DNA of 12,800 nt from an uncultured archaeon (lineage in GTDB: Archaea > Halobacteriota > Methanosarcinia > Methanosarcinales > Methanoperedenaceae): NCBI GenBank assembly GCA_902386085.1, contig CABMIA010000044.1:1-12800 (forward strand). The letters are read 5' to 3'. Each line of letters starts with the position of its first letter. Position 1 is the first letter of the stretch. Below the pieces are notes generated by a model that did not search any database, had not been told where the DNA came from, and worked only from the letters and a program-made list of their open reading frames with translations. Below are positions 7,015 to 12,800 of the stretch, in pieces. The position numbers and the translations under genes are program-made.

Positions 7015-7980
7015 TTATATTACCGTAACGTTGGATACAGCAATCACATCGCCTGTCCGGTTTCCGAAGGTTTCTATCCTTATCCCGAAAGCCGGGTAGG
7101 TCCTGTTTATTATAATATTGTAGCCGTCAGAGCTAGTTTCAAAGGCTATTGTGCTCGGACGCGTCCAGTTTATTGACACAGCGGTTGAGGTATGGCAGGC
7201 AATACAATTTTCACTGGTATTGTGTTCCATACCATATTTAATGAAAGCTTCATGTATAGTGTCGGGCATCTGGTTCAGGTAATTTGAATGGCATTCCGCA
7301 CACGGGACTATGGATGCAGCATGGGCTAATGTCCCGGGAGTTACTACTCTTGAGCCTGCACCCGTAAGGTCATCAGACCCGTACGGGTCTGAATTCACGT
7401 TGATCTTTCTCGGGTCAAGGGCCATATTTTGCGTGAAAAGATCTGTGTCTTTCGGCGCCCCGTTAGAATACGTGGTTATTCCATTTACATCAGCATAATT
7501 ATATAAAACACCTGTCTCGCCAGGCGTCATGTTCCCGGCATACTGGTTATTTGCATCCCTGAACTGCGCTTGGTCATTCCCTGCCATCGCCCATTGATCA
7601 ATCGTGATCTCGCCTGATATCGATTTTGGGAAATTCCCACTCTGGAAGTTCCCTATTGAGGTAGCAAGAACCCTGTAACGTATGTTCGATGTGCTTAATG
7701 GCGTAACATTGATGTAAATCAATCTTTCATACGCATCGTCACCGCTTGCATACTGCACTCCTTTCTGGACACGGTGGCAGTCAGAGCAGGTGAAGTTATT
7801 GTGTATGAAACCGGTATGGAGTTCTATCTGGATGTCCCCGTGGCATTTAATGCATGGGACCTGGGAATCATTAGCATCAATGTTGTAGTAGGTATGCCCG
7901 CCGCTGAACTGGGAGACGGTATTGGGAATAACCCACAAGGAAATCCCTCCCATCGCGAGCAATACCCACATTAGTTTCAT
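7015..7980 (-). CDS. Secreted tetrahaem cytochrome c
   Basis: Four haem c motifs are present: CIKCH (47-51), CSDCH (69-73), CAECH (231-235) and CIACH (263-267), numbered from a GTG at 7992. I prefer the ATG at 7980 because GAGGAGTG lies just upstream and it starts 1 nt after the previous stop. A hydrophobic signal segment is followed by FSGGHTYYN, a motif shared with the pentahaem protein (FSGQHSFYN). Other shared blocks are GNFPK, SNGAP, TQNxAxDP and SRxVTPGTxxHAAS, so the two are clear paralogues. A long beta-rich stretch separates haems 2 and 3, and a beta-rich tail follows haem 4. About eight N-x-S/T sequons point to a glycosylated extracellular protein. Tetrahaem secreted cytochromes of archaea can polymerise into nanowires; membership of that family is a guess that needs a structure comparison. 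Confidence 0.9.
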   Translation of the reverse strand: MKLMWVLLAMGGISLWVIPNTVSQFSGGHTYYNIDANDSQVPCIKCHGDIQIELHTGFIHNNFTCSDCHRVQKGVQYASGDDAYERLIYINVTPLSTSNIRYRVLATSIGNFQSGNFPKSISGEITIDQWAMAGNDQAQFRDANNQYAGNMTPGETGVLYNYADVNGITTYSNGAPKDTDLFTQNMALDPRKINVNSDPYGSDDLTGAGSRVVTPGTLAHAASIVPCAECHSNYLNQMPDTIHEAFIKYGMEHNTSENCIACHTSTAVSINWTRPSTIAFETSSDGYNIIINRTYPAFGIRIETFGNRTGDVIAVSNVTVI

Positions 7981-7981
7981 C

Positions 7982-8443
7982 TCACTCCTCACAGCTCCAG
8001 CAATAGAAGGCTGTAGTCTTATACTGGATAGCGCCCGTATGACTTACAAGGCGGATCGGTATGATCAGGACATCGCCTTTTTTAGGTTCCATCCCGTCCC
8101 TGAAGAAGAGCTGCAGTGTGTACACACCTTCGTTTGGACGGTGTACTGAAGCCCAGAAGCTTGCAGGAGCTGCGGCAAGCTTGTTGATTCTGGCATTAGC
8201 ATCAATTTCCGGGAAATTCGCAGGGGTATCTGCTCTTTTATAGAAAAAAACCACGCCCGATTCTTTAAACGTAACATTATTGACCATTGGCGTGCCTTTA
8301 TCTGTTGTATTCGTTGAAACCGTCAATATGAGCGCCGGTTTTTCCAATCCCACCTGCATCGCATGCTGGTATAGGTAATATCCTGATACTGAAAGTACCA
8401 GCAGTACTACCGCTGTATATTTTACTGTTTTTTTCTTATCCAT
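7982..8443 (-). CDS. Small membrane-anchored extracellular protein ending in CWSCEE
   Basis: I recognise no family. The 153-residue protein has an N-terminal hydrophobic helix (about 8-25) after a lysine-rich start, typical of a signal anchor. A mainly beta-strand extracellular domain of about 120 residues follows, with phrases such as SGVVFFYKR and GVYTLQLFFRDG. The last six residues are CWSCEE, a CxxC pair at the very C-terminus with glutamate where a haem motif would have histidine. The pair could form a disulphide, bind a metal, or act on cytochrome cysteines. The gene lies between the hexahaem and tetrahaem cytochrome genes, 1 nt from the latter. Its first 64 bp are partly duplicated just upstream. 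A role in the cytochrome complex is inferred from position alone. Confidence 0.75.
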   Translation of the reverse strand: MDKKKTVKYTAVVLLVLSVSGYYLYQHAMQVGLEKPALILTVSTNTTDKGTPMVNNVTFKESGVVFFYKRADTPANFPEIDANARINKLAAAPASFWASVHRPNEGVYTLQLFFRDGMEPKKGDVLIIPIRLVSHTGAIQYKTTAFYCWSCEE

Positions 8444-8520
8444 TTTATTTCACTTCCTATCCCGATACCGAAAGTATCAGCAGAAGCATTAAGTGCTTCC
8501 ATGTTTATTTGCTTATCCAT
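8380..8520 (-). repeat. Diverged tandem duplication of a gene start
   Basis: Copy A (8520-8459) and copy B (8443-8380), read on the minus strand, both begin ATGGATAAG. Both end in near-identical 24-base blocks (CTGCTG, TACTTTC, GTATC, GGAT) with three mismatches. The middle 29-31 bases are unlike. Copy B is the start of the CWSC-protein gene. Copy A contains a small hairpin, GAAGCA with TGCTTC, in its middle. Confidence 0.6.
8422..8520 (-). CDS. Possible 32-residue leader ORF between two cytochrome-operon genes
   Basis: An ATG at 8520 follows directly after the TGA of the hexahaem gene. The frame runs 32 codons (starting MDKQINMEAL) to TAA at 8424-8422, overlapping the next gene's first 22 bases. 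It shares its first codons and about 24 bp of later sequence with that next gene (MDKKKTV), but the two are offset by two bases. It may be a decayed partial duplicate whose translation merely couples the neighbouring genes, or a real small protein. I see no hydrophobic segment or known motif. Confidence 0.3.
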   Translation of the reverse strand: MDKQINMEALNASADTFGIGIGSEIKWIRKKQ

Positions 8521-9114
8521 TCAAATCATTCCTAAGATTGCATTAAACAGGCTTTTCAATAAATCAAGTATGGTGAATTTTTCAAGAACAGCGGTTCGCG
8601 CTGATGTATTTGATGATGATGTTGAGGTGTTGGTTATATATACTTTGTCTTTTGCCCATGAACCGTGACATATAGGGCAGATCTTGTCCAGGTGTGCGAT
8701 ATGTATACTGTGAACCTTGTTGCCGTGGCAGGATACACACACGAATCCATTGGCTTCCGGTTTTATTATCGTGAAATTCCCGACCATATGACACTTGTTG
8801 CAATCCACAGCATTATGGCCGTTGTGGAATATCTCCCTTTCACTGCCATCTACCAGCGTGTTTCCCATGTGGCAGCCCTTGCAGATCTTGGGATTGTGCT
8901 CGGACTGCAACAAGGGCACGTTGAAACCGCCTTCGGGGAGCTTGTAGTAATGACAGTTCCCGCATTCTCCATCACCGTAATCGGCACCAAGCGTCTCTGC
9001 ATGGCACCCAAAACAGGGTGTGGGCTTATGCCAGTCCGGGATATCCGCACTTGCAGTCCATGCAGTCAATAAAAAGGAAATAATGAGCCACAGAAAACCC
9101 GTTTTTTTATTCAT
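8521..9114 (-). CDS. Secreted hexahaem cytochrome c with hydrophobic C-terminal helix
   Basis: Six haem c motifs are present: CFGCH 36-40, CGNCH 53-57, CKGCH 80-84, CNKCH 107-111, CVSCH 128-132 and CPICH 148-152, numbered from a GTG at 9120. The dense spacing (13-27 residues between motifs) resembles small periplasmic-type multihaem carriers more than the beta-rich paralogues nearby. A signal peptide covers about 1-25 (ending ASA). After the last haem comes a Ser/Thr/Asn-rich linker (about 162-176) and a hydrophobic, amphipathic C-terminal helix (about 182-199) that could rest on a membrane or another protein. I favour the ATG at 9114; the GTG at 9120 overlaps the preceding stop by 4 bp and remains possible. 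A likely role is electron transfer between the membrane and the outer cytochromes. Confidence 0.88.
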   Translation of the reverse strand: MNKKTGFLWLIISFLLTAWTASADIPDWHKPTPCFGCHAETLGADYGDGECGNCHYYKLPEGGFNVPLLQSEHNPKICKGCHMGNTLVDGSEREIFHNGHNAVDCNKCHMVGNFTIIKPEANGFVCVSCHGNKVHSIHIAHLDKICPICHGSWAKDKVYITNTSTSSSNTSARTAVLEKFTILDLLKSLFNAILGMI

Positions 9115-9116
9115 TT

Positions 9117-9344
9117 TCACTTTTTATAAGTATTAATTATTTCTGTATCTGAAAGTTTTTTAACAGCTTCATCATACGGGGTTTTTTTCCAGACCTCAAG
9201 CAGGATATTTAAAAAACATGAATCCTTTAATGTGCTTACTTCTTTCACATTACATTCGGGTTCTTTTGAAAAGCGATTCTTGAAGTCAGCTTTGAGATTA
9301 TCAAAGTTGATCTTATCCTCATCTTCGATTCTAACTACTTTCAT
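9117..9344 (-). CDS. Small charged cytosolic protein, first gene of the cytochrome operon
   Basis: I do not recognise this protein. From ATG 9344 it has 75 residues starting MKVVRIED, is rich in Lys, Asp and Glu, and has no signal peptide or membrane segment. It appears largely helical and carries two cysteines (in PECNV and DSCFL). An upstream ATG at 9362 is in frame, but the operon's TATA box predicts a transcript start near 9351, which would exclude it. The gene ends where the hexahaem gene begins. Being soluble and first in an export operon, it could be a regulator or a chaperone; the sequence gives no direct support for either. Confidence 0.6.
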   Translation of the reverse strand: MKVVRIEDEDKINFDNLKADFKNRFSKEPECNVKEVSTLKDSCFLNILLEVWKKTPYDEAVKKLSDTEIINTYKK

Positions 9345-9350
9345 CCTATC

Positions 9351-9382
9351 ACAAAATAACATTGGTAACTTAAGTATATAAA
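9351..9382 (-). promoter_or_regulatory. TATA box of the cytochrome operon
   Basis: TTTATATA (9382-9375, minus strand), preceded by AAAC, is a good archaeal TATA box. The expected start near 9351 leaves a leader of about 7 nt before ATG 9344. All genes from 9344 down to 2965 are on this strand with gaps of 17 bp or less, apart from the 77-bp duplicated stretch at 8444-8520. One long transcript is therefore likely. Confidence 0.6.
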
Positions 9383-9588
9383 GTTTACACTAGATGAAAC
9401 AGAATTACAATTTATAATTATGATAATTGAAAAAGATATTAATGTCTTATCCTTTCAAAAGGATTCACTTGAAATTCTTGACCATTAATTATCACAGAAT
9501 TGTTTACCAGCGCAATTGTTTATACAAATTTACAGGAAAAAACGAGAAAACGTTTCAGACAGGATAGGTCTGGTTATTTTGATGCTCT

Positions 9589-9622
9589 AAAAAAGAAAAA
9601 AGAAATGGGGGTTACCCATTTC
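9589..9622 (-). terminator. Hairpin plus U-tract terminator of the pentahaem cytochrome gene
   Basis: Read on the minus strand, GAAATGGG (9622-9615), a 5-nt loop and CCCATTTC (9609-9602) form a perfect 8-bp stem that begins a few bases after the gene's stop codon, within 9627-9625. It is followed by TTTTTTCTTTTTT (9601-9589). This is the classic intrinsic-terminator layout. Archaea mostly need only the U-tract, so the hairpin is notable and may also protect the mRNA end. Confidence 0.7.
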
Positions 9623-9624
9623 AT

Positions 9625-10956
9625 TTACTGTCCGGTGGTTAATGCTGTTGCGCTATCGCTTGAAGATGTTCCAGCCGTTCCAAGACCTACAACCTTTGCT
9701 CCACTGCCATTGATGTACAGGTTTGTGCCTGGTGTCCAGCTATACGTCTTGTTGCCGGTTGCGAAGGTCTGGCCTGAGCCGTTGCCATATACTGCAATAT
9801 TGACATTTCCTTCAACAGCGAAGTTGCCAACGCTGTACTGTCCGGCTGAAGATTCCGTTGCGCTGAACGAAAGCTTGTAGCCCTTCTGGAAGTTGATATC
9901 AACTGCGACGTGCGTGTGGCATGCAATGCATGCGCCGTTGGATGCGCCGTAGCCGAATCTGTTGATGCCATCATTTGTTTTCACGAATGCATTATGGGCT
10001 TCAACCGAGCCAGTGTCGCCTGCAAACTTTGTCAGGCCGAATCCGCCAGCTTCGAGTGCATGCTCAAACGCCGGGGTATGCGAGGACGTGCTATAGTGGC
10101 AGTTCTGACATCCGCTGTTCGGATTCGTGGGATCAATCAACCAGCCGGAATGCATATATGGTTCTGCAGATCCGATTTCGTATCCCGCAACACCCTTCTC
10201 CTGTTCTCCACCGTGGCATTCCATACAGGAAACCAGTGATGCTGCATGGTACCTTGTACCTGGCGTGACCTCTCTAGAGCCTGAACCGTTGAAGTTAAAC
10301 GATCCAGTTCCGGATATCGTAACCGCGCTCGGGTCAACTGCATTATTTTGTGTCGAAGTATTCTGATCCAGGGGTGCGCCATTTGAAAAAGTGGCTGTTT
10401 CTGACACACGGGAGAAATTGTATAGTATACCAGCACTCTGGGCGGTAATTTGGCCAGCATAGAATCCCCTGTCATCCCTGTAATCAGTCTTTTCTACGAA
10501 TGTAGTCAAATCAAGGTTCTTGGCACTGAAGACAGACCAATCACTGATAGTTTTGGTGGCAGCACCGACGCCGGTGATCTGTTTCGGGAAATTTCCAGTC
10601 TCGTAGTTCTGTATCGTGGTCGCTACATACACTGACGTTACGGCTGCCGGACCGGTGACATTAGCGTATGTTAATTTTACAATCGCATTGTCGCCGCTTG
10701 CCATGCCTGCCTCAGACCTGTGGCAGTACTCACACTGGAAATCTGCGTGCGGGCCTTTCGTGCCTGTCACTGTTGATAGTCCACTGTTCAATTCCGCTTT
10801 CACATCACCGTGGCATTTCTGACACGGGATCTGGTTGCCTGTTGCATCTATGTTGTAGAAAGAGTGCTGCCCGGAAAATAATGCCATTGTAGACGGCAGA
10901 GCGAACACACCTACTCCAACCAGCGCAATCAAAGCTAAGCTAAGTTTTGCGTTCAT
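9625..10956 (-). CDS. Secreted pentahaem cytochrome c, stand-alone gene
   Basis: Five haem c motifs are present: CQKCH (45-49), CEYCH (75-79), CMECH (244-248), CQNCH (283-287) and CIACH (343-347). A signal peptide (about 1-25) precedes FSGQHSFYN. The protein is a longer paralogue of the tetrahaem protein at 7015-7980. It has the same two N-terminal haems, the same beta-rich middle with GNFPK, SNGAP and VTPGT blocks, and the same CMECH/CIACH pair, but an inserted segment (about 250-340) carries the extra haem CQNCH. The tail after CIACH (348-443) is rich in Gly, Ser, Thr and Asn and probably beta-structured. The gene has its own promoter, a long structured leader and its own terminator, suggesting high and separately controlled expression. 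It is the best candidate here for an abundant extracellular or filament-forming subunit. That role is inference. Confidence 0.92.
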   Translation of the reverse strand: MNAKLSLALIALVGVGVFALPSTMALFSGQHSFYNIDATGNQIPCQKCHGDVKAELNSGLSTVTGTKGPHADFQCEYCHRSEAGMASGDNAIVKLTYANVTGPAAVTSVYVATTIQNYETGNFPKQITGVGAATKTISDWSVFSAKNLDLTTFVEKTDYRDDRGFYAGQITAQSAGILYNFSRVSETATFSNGAPLDQNTSTQNNAVDPSAVTISGTGSFNFNGSGSREVTPGTRYHAASLVSCMECHGGEQEKGVAGYEIGSAEPYMHSGWLIDPTNPNSGCQNCHYSTSSHTPAFEHALEAGGFGLTKFAGDTGSVEAHNAFVKTNDGINRFGYGASNGACIACHTHVAVDINFQKGYKLSFSATESSAGQYSVGNFAVEGNVNIAVYGNGSGQTFATGNKTYSWTPGTNLYINGSGAKVVGLGTAGTSSSDSATALTTGQ

Positions 10957-10998
10957 ATTTTTCTATCCTTCCTATCTTTTATTATTGTACCCTGGTAT

Positions 10999-11086
10999 CC
11001 AAATTCAGATATGAAATGGATGGTAATAAAATAGAGAAATTCCTATCTATGTTTCTCCTATCCTATCCATTTGATCCCGAATTTGG
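10999..11086 (-). promoter_or_regulatory. Three-tier stem-loop in the leader of the pentahaem cytochrome mRNA
   Basis: Three nested perfect arm pairs lie in the transcribed leader: CCAAATTC 11086-11079 with GAATTTGG 11006-10999, AAATGGAT 11072-11065 with ATCCATTT 11021-11014, and GAGAAA 11057-11052 with TTTCTC 11039-11034, closing a 12-nt loop. Their order is that of a single long interrupted hairpin. It ends about 42 nt before the ATG. It could stabilise the mRNA, sense a signal or bind a protein. I do not recognise a known riboswitch. Confidence 0.5.
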
Positions 11087-11102
11087 GTTAAATTTGGGTA
11101 TG

Positions 11103-11137
11103 AATTAAAGTTGTTGTTTTTTGTATATATATTTATC
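11103..11137 (-). promoter_or_regulatory. TATA box of the pentahaem cytochrome gene
   Basis: The minus strand reads GATAAATATATATAC from 11137 to 11123, a strong TATA element. The expected start is near 11103, giving a leader of about 147 nt. The run is nearly symmetrical, so it might also serve the divergent plus-strand gene at 11246, although TTTAATAT at 11163-11170 is another candidate for that gene. Confidence 0.55.
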
Positions 11138-11245
11138 GAATAGTTTAGTCAAAACAGTTTCATTTAATATGTGTTTGTGAATCAGAAGCTGGGCAAAGAT
11201 TATTAGCGCCCGCAACACTACAGAAATGGGTACTGAAGAGGCAAT

Positions 11246-12364
11246 ATGACAGATGAAAAACCAGCCATAATCACGGCAGAAGAAAAAAAAGAACCTAACG
11301 ATGTTATTCCACCCCAGGCCGGCATCAAGCGCGCTTTCTGCGTGGCACTTCCTGTAACCGGTGGAAAACCATTAAAATTAACAGGAGACGGCCCGCATGA
11401 ATTCATACCGTTCCTTAAAGATTCGGGAATTGCATGGCTGAACTTCCCGGTCAAGGATATAAAAAAAGATGCCGATCTCATCGCAGTATCCCTGGGTTTT
11501 GGCTCTTCTCTCGTACCTGCGCTTCTTTCCAGCTACCTGTCTGCATATGAAGACCGCGATACTGAAATGGGGTTGATGCTTCCGGCAGTGGCGGTGAAGA
11601 AATTCGATGTTCTCATCAGCCCGATATTGATCCTGATAAGAAAAGACCTCATAGTCACAATCCATGATGAGAATGTGAATCGTCTAATCCGCCTCTCCCG
11701 CTATGCAGATGCCTTTATGAGAAAGATCAAGCCCAACCTCATACCTGAGGATAAGTTAACGATCATCCTTACACGAATAATCGATGAGAACATTAACAGG
11801 AATTTTGACCATTTGCGCGAGATAGAAGCCCAGGGCGATGAACTGAGCAAGATACTTCTTGATACCACAACACCGAGAGGAATGATCGCACCCGAGATAT
11901 ACAACATGAAACATGCACTTATAAGTTACATGGACACGCTCTGGGCCACGCTTGATGTGGTAAATTCGCTTCGCCACGGGGATGCAGAACTCATCACCGA
12001 CAGCCCCAAATTGCTTGCGCGTGTGGGTATTCTTTCTGATGACGTAAACAGGCACATAGCACTCAGCGAACACATGTCGGATGTCCTGGCATCAGGACTT
12101 GAGGTGCTCCAGAGCATCTACAATAACCAGCTTCAGATCCTGAACAACAGGCTTGCGCTCGTCATGACATGGCTCACGATACTCGGTACAGCCGTGCTTG
12201 TACCAAATACTCTTGCAACAGTGTTCAGCAATCCGGCCTTTAATCTCGGCCCGGGGGATGAAATATGGTATTCTTCCCTTATCATATTATCAACAATAGT
12301 CTCAACATGGGCGGCTTACTGGTGGATAAAAAAGAAGGGATTGATGCCATTCAAGGTTGACTGA
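11246..12364 (+). CDS. CorA-superfamily (MIT) divalent-cation transporter-like protein without a GMN motif
   Basis: The 372-residue protein has the CorA plan. A soluble alpha/beta N-terminal domain (to about 150, including the CorA-like VTIHDENVNRL) precedes a long helical stalk (about 165-300), then two C-terminal membrane helices (about 304-327 and 341-360) and a short basic tail. Known CorA proteins carry GMN at the end of the first helix, forming the pore entrance. Here the corresponding place reads FSNP (327-330), and the loop to the second helix holds GPGDE. The protein may therefore be a diverged transporter with other selectivity. GAGG lies 5 nt before the ATG. A seven-codon frame starting at 11226 (MGTEEAI) ends on the start codon and could couple translation. 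It is divergent from the pentahaem gene and unlikely to belong to its pathway. Confidence 0.8.
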   Translation: MTDEKPAIITAEEKKEPNDVIPPQAGIKRAFCVALPVTGGKPLKLTGDGPHEFIPFLKDSGIAWLNFPVKDIKKDADLIAVSLGFGSSLVPALLSSYLSAYEDRDTEMGLMLPAVAVKKFDVLISPILILIRKDLIVTIHDENVNRLIRLSRYADAFMRKIKPNLIPEDKLTIILTRIIDENINRNFDHLREIEAQGDELSKILLDTTTPRGMIAPEIYNMKHALISYMDTLWATLDVVNSLRHGDAELITDSPKLLARVGILSDDVNRHIALSEHMSDVLASGLEVLQSIYNNQLQILNNRLALVMTWLTILGTAVLVPNTLATVFSNPAFNLGPGDEIWYSSLIILSTIVSTWAAYWWIKKKGLMPFKVD

Positions 12365-12800
12365 TCATTTTTTAGTTAGAACATTTGAAATTGCAAGAAT
12401 CACAAGCAGAGCTACAACTATTATGCCCAGGACTATAAGCATTGTCAGGACAACGCTTTTCATGGTCGATGGCACCGGGGCCGGAGTAGCAGTTTCTGCC
12501 GGCAGGGTTGTCTGTACAACAGTCGGAGTCGGTGCTGGCGTGAGCGTGGGAGTTGCAACAGTCGGTGTTATCGCCGGCGGCAATCCAACCACATCTCCAG
12601 CTGCTATTTTAGCATTGCCAGCGATATCTATCGCTACATACGCGAACTTACTTCCATCGAGGCTATAGGATGGGCTTTGCTGCCTGTGATCATCAGATAC
12701 AACGAATAACCTTTTATTGGAGCCATCTTCGTTAATCGCGAAGATTCTCTCAAGAGATAATGTATTGCTTTCATACGAAACGTATGTTATCGTACCTTCC
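12365..12800 (-). CDS. C-terminal part of a beta-propeller surface protein with Pro/Thr stalk and membrane anchor (cut by window edge)
   Basis: The frame is open from the right edge to TGA at 12367-12365, so the start lies outside the window; a GTG at 12592 is an internal valine. The visible 144 residues begin with a PD40/TolB-like propeller blade: RIFAINEDGSNKRLF, then QQSPSYSLDGSKFAYV, the usual pattern of such repeats. A linker of about 40 residues very rich in Pro, Thr and Ala follows, then a strongly hydrophobic helix (VVLTMLIVLGIIVVALLVIL) and a short tail ending KK. This is the layout of an archaeal extracellular protein held by a C-terminal anchor through a stalk, probably glycosylated. 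The stop codon abuts that of the convergent gene with no gap. Propeller function, whether binding or enzymatic, cannot be judged from one blade. Confidence 0.75.
   Translation of the reverse strand, partial: EGTITYVSYESNTLSLERIFAINEDGSNKRLFVVSDDHRQQSPSYSLDGSKFAYVAIDIAGNAKIAAGDVVGLPPAITPTVATPTLTPAPTPTVVQTTLPAETATPAPVPSTMKSVVLTMLIVLGIIVVALLVILAISNVLTKK

Noticed and set aside
7011-7020. TATA-like ATATAAATAT before the surface-protein gene
   Set aside because: A start 31 nt downstream would fall inside the coding region beyond the ATG at 6997, so an internal promoter here is unlikely.
9345-9362. Extended 81-residue start of the first operon gene at ATG 9362
   Set aside because: The predicted transcript start from the TATA box at 9382-9375 lies near 9351, downstream of this ATG.
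9500-9880. Plus-strand 126-codon frame starting in the gap before the pentahaem gene
   Set aside because: Most of it is antisense to the pentahaem cytochrome gene and it runs through the hairpin and U-tract terminator.

Overview
The window most resembles a chromosome segment from a methane- or alkane-oxidising archaeon of the Methanosarcinales, with 'Candidatus Methanoperedens' (ANME-2d) the best guess. The reasons are several secreted multihaem c-type cytochromes rich in N-glycosylation sequons, a Ser/His (ER/archaeal, S26B) signal peptidase, a tetraether-lipid-synthase-type radical SAM enzyme, archaeal BRE/TATA promoters, and GGTGG-type ribosome binding sites. This is inference from gene content; no marker gene is present.

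Layout from left to right. (1) 110-1594 (-): radical SAM enzyme of the Tes/MJ0619 type. (2) 1631-2300: about 670 bp without a convincing gene, holding the likely tes promoter, two perfect palindromes, and a strong plus-strand archaeal promoter placed exactly in front of a 13-bp perfect hairpin with a C-rich loop, which is a candidate small RNA. (3) 2301-2987 (-): VapC-like PIN toxin preceded by what looks like a frameshifted antitoxin. (4) 2965-9344 (-): a tightly packed operon read right to left. Its order is a small soluble protein, a hexahaem cytochrome, a short duplicated leader ORF, a membrane-anchored protein ending in CWSC, a tetrahaem cytochrome, a large single-pass surface protein with a basic cytosolic tail, a signal peptidase, a cytochrome with seven CxxCH plus one CxxCK motif, and a seven-helix membrane protein. 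Several junctions are 4-bp ATGA overlaps. (5) 9625-10956 (-): a stand-alone pentahaem cytochrome, paralogous to the tetrahaem one, with its own TATA box, a long leader folding into a three-tier stem, and a bacterial-looking hairpin plus U-tract terminator. (6) 11246-12364 (+): a CorA-superfamily protein lacking the GMN motif. (7) 12365-12800 (-): the C-terminal part of a beta-propeller surface protein with a Pro/Thr stalk and a C-terminal membrane anchor, running off the right edge.

Together, regions 4 and 5 look like one extracellular electron-transfer module carrying 22 canonical CxxCH motifs in four proteins. The pentahaem cytochrome could be the abundant structural or wire subunit. The operon would supply accessory cytochromes, a dedicated signal peptidase, a surface scaffold and a membrane component. 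The neighbouring tetraether-lipid enzyme concerns the same cell envelope. No haem-maturation (Ccm) genes, tRNA, rRNA, IS element or CRISPR array is visible.
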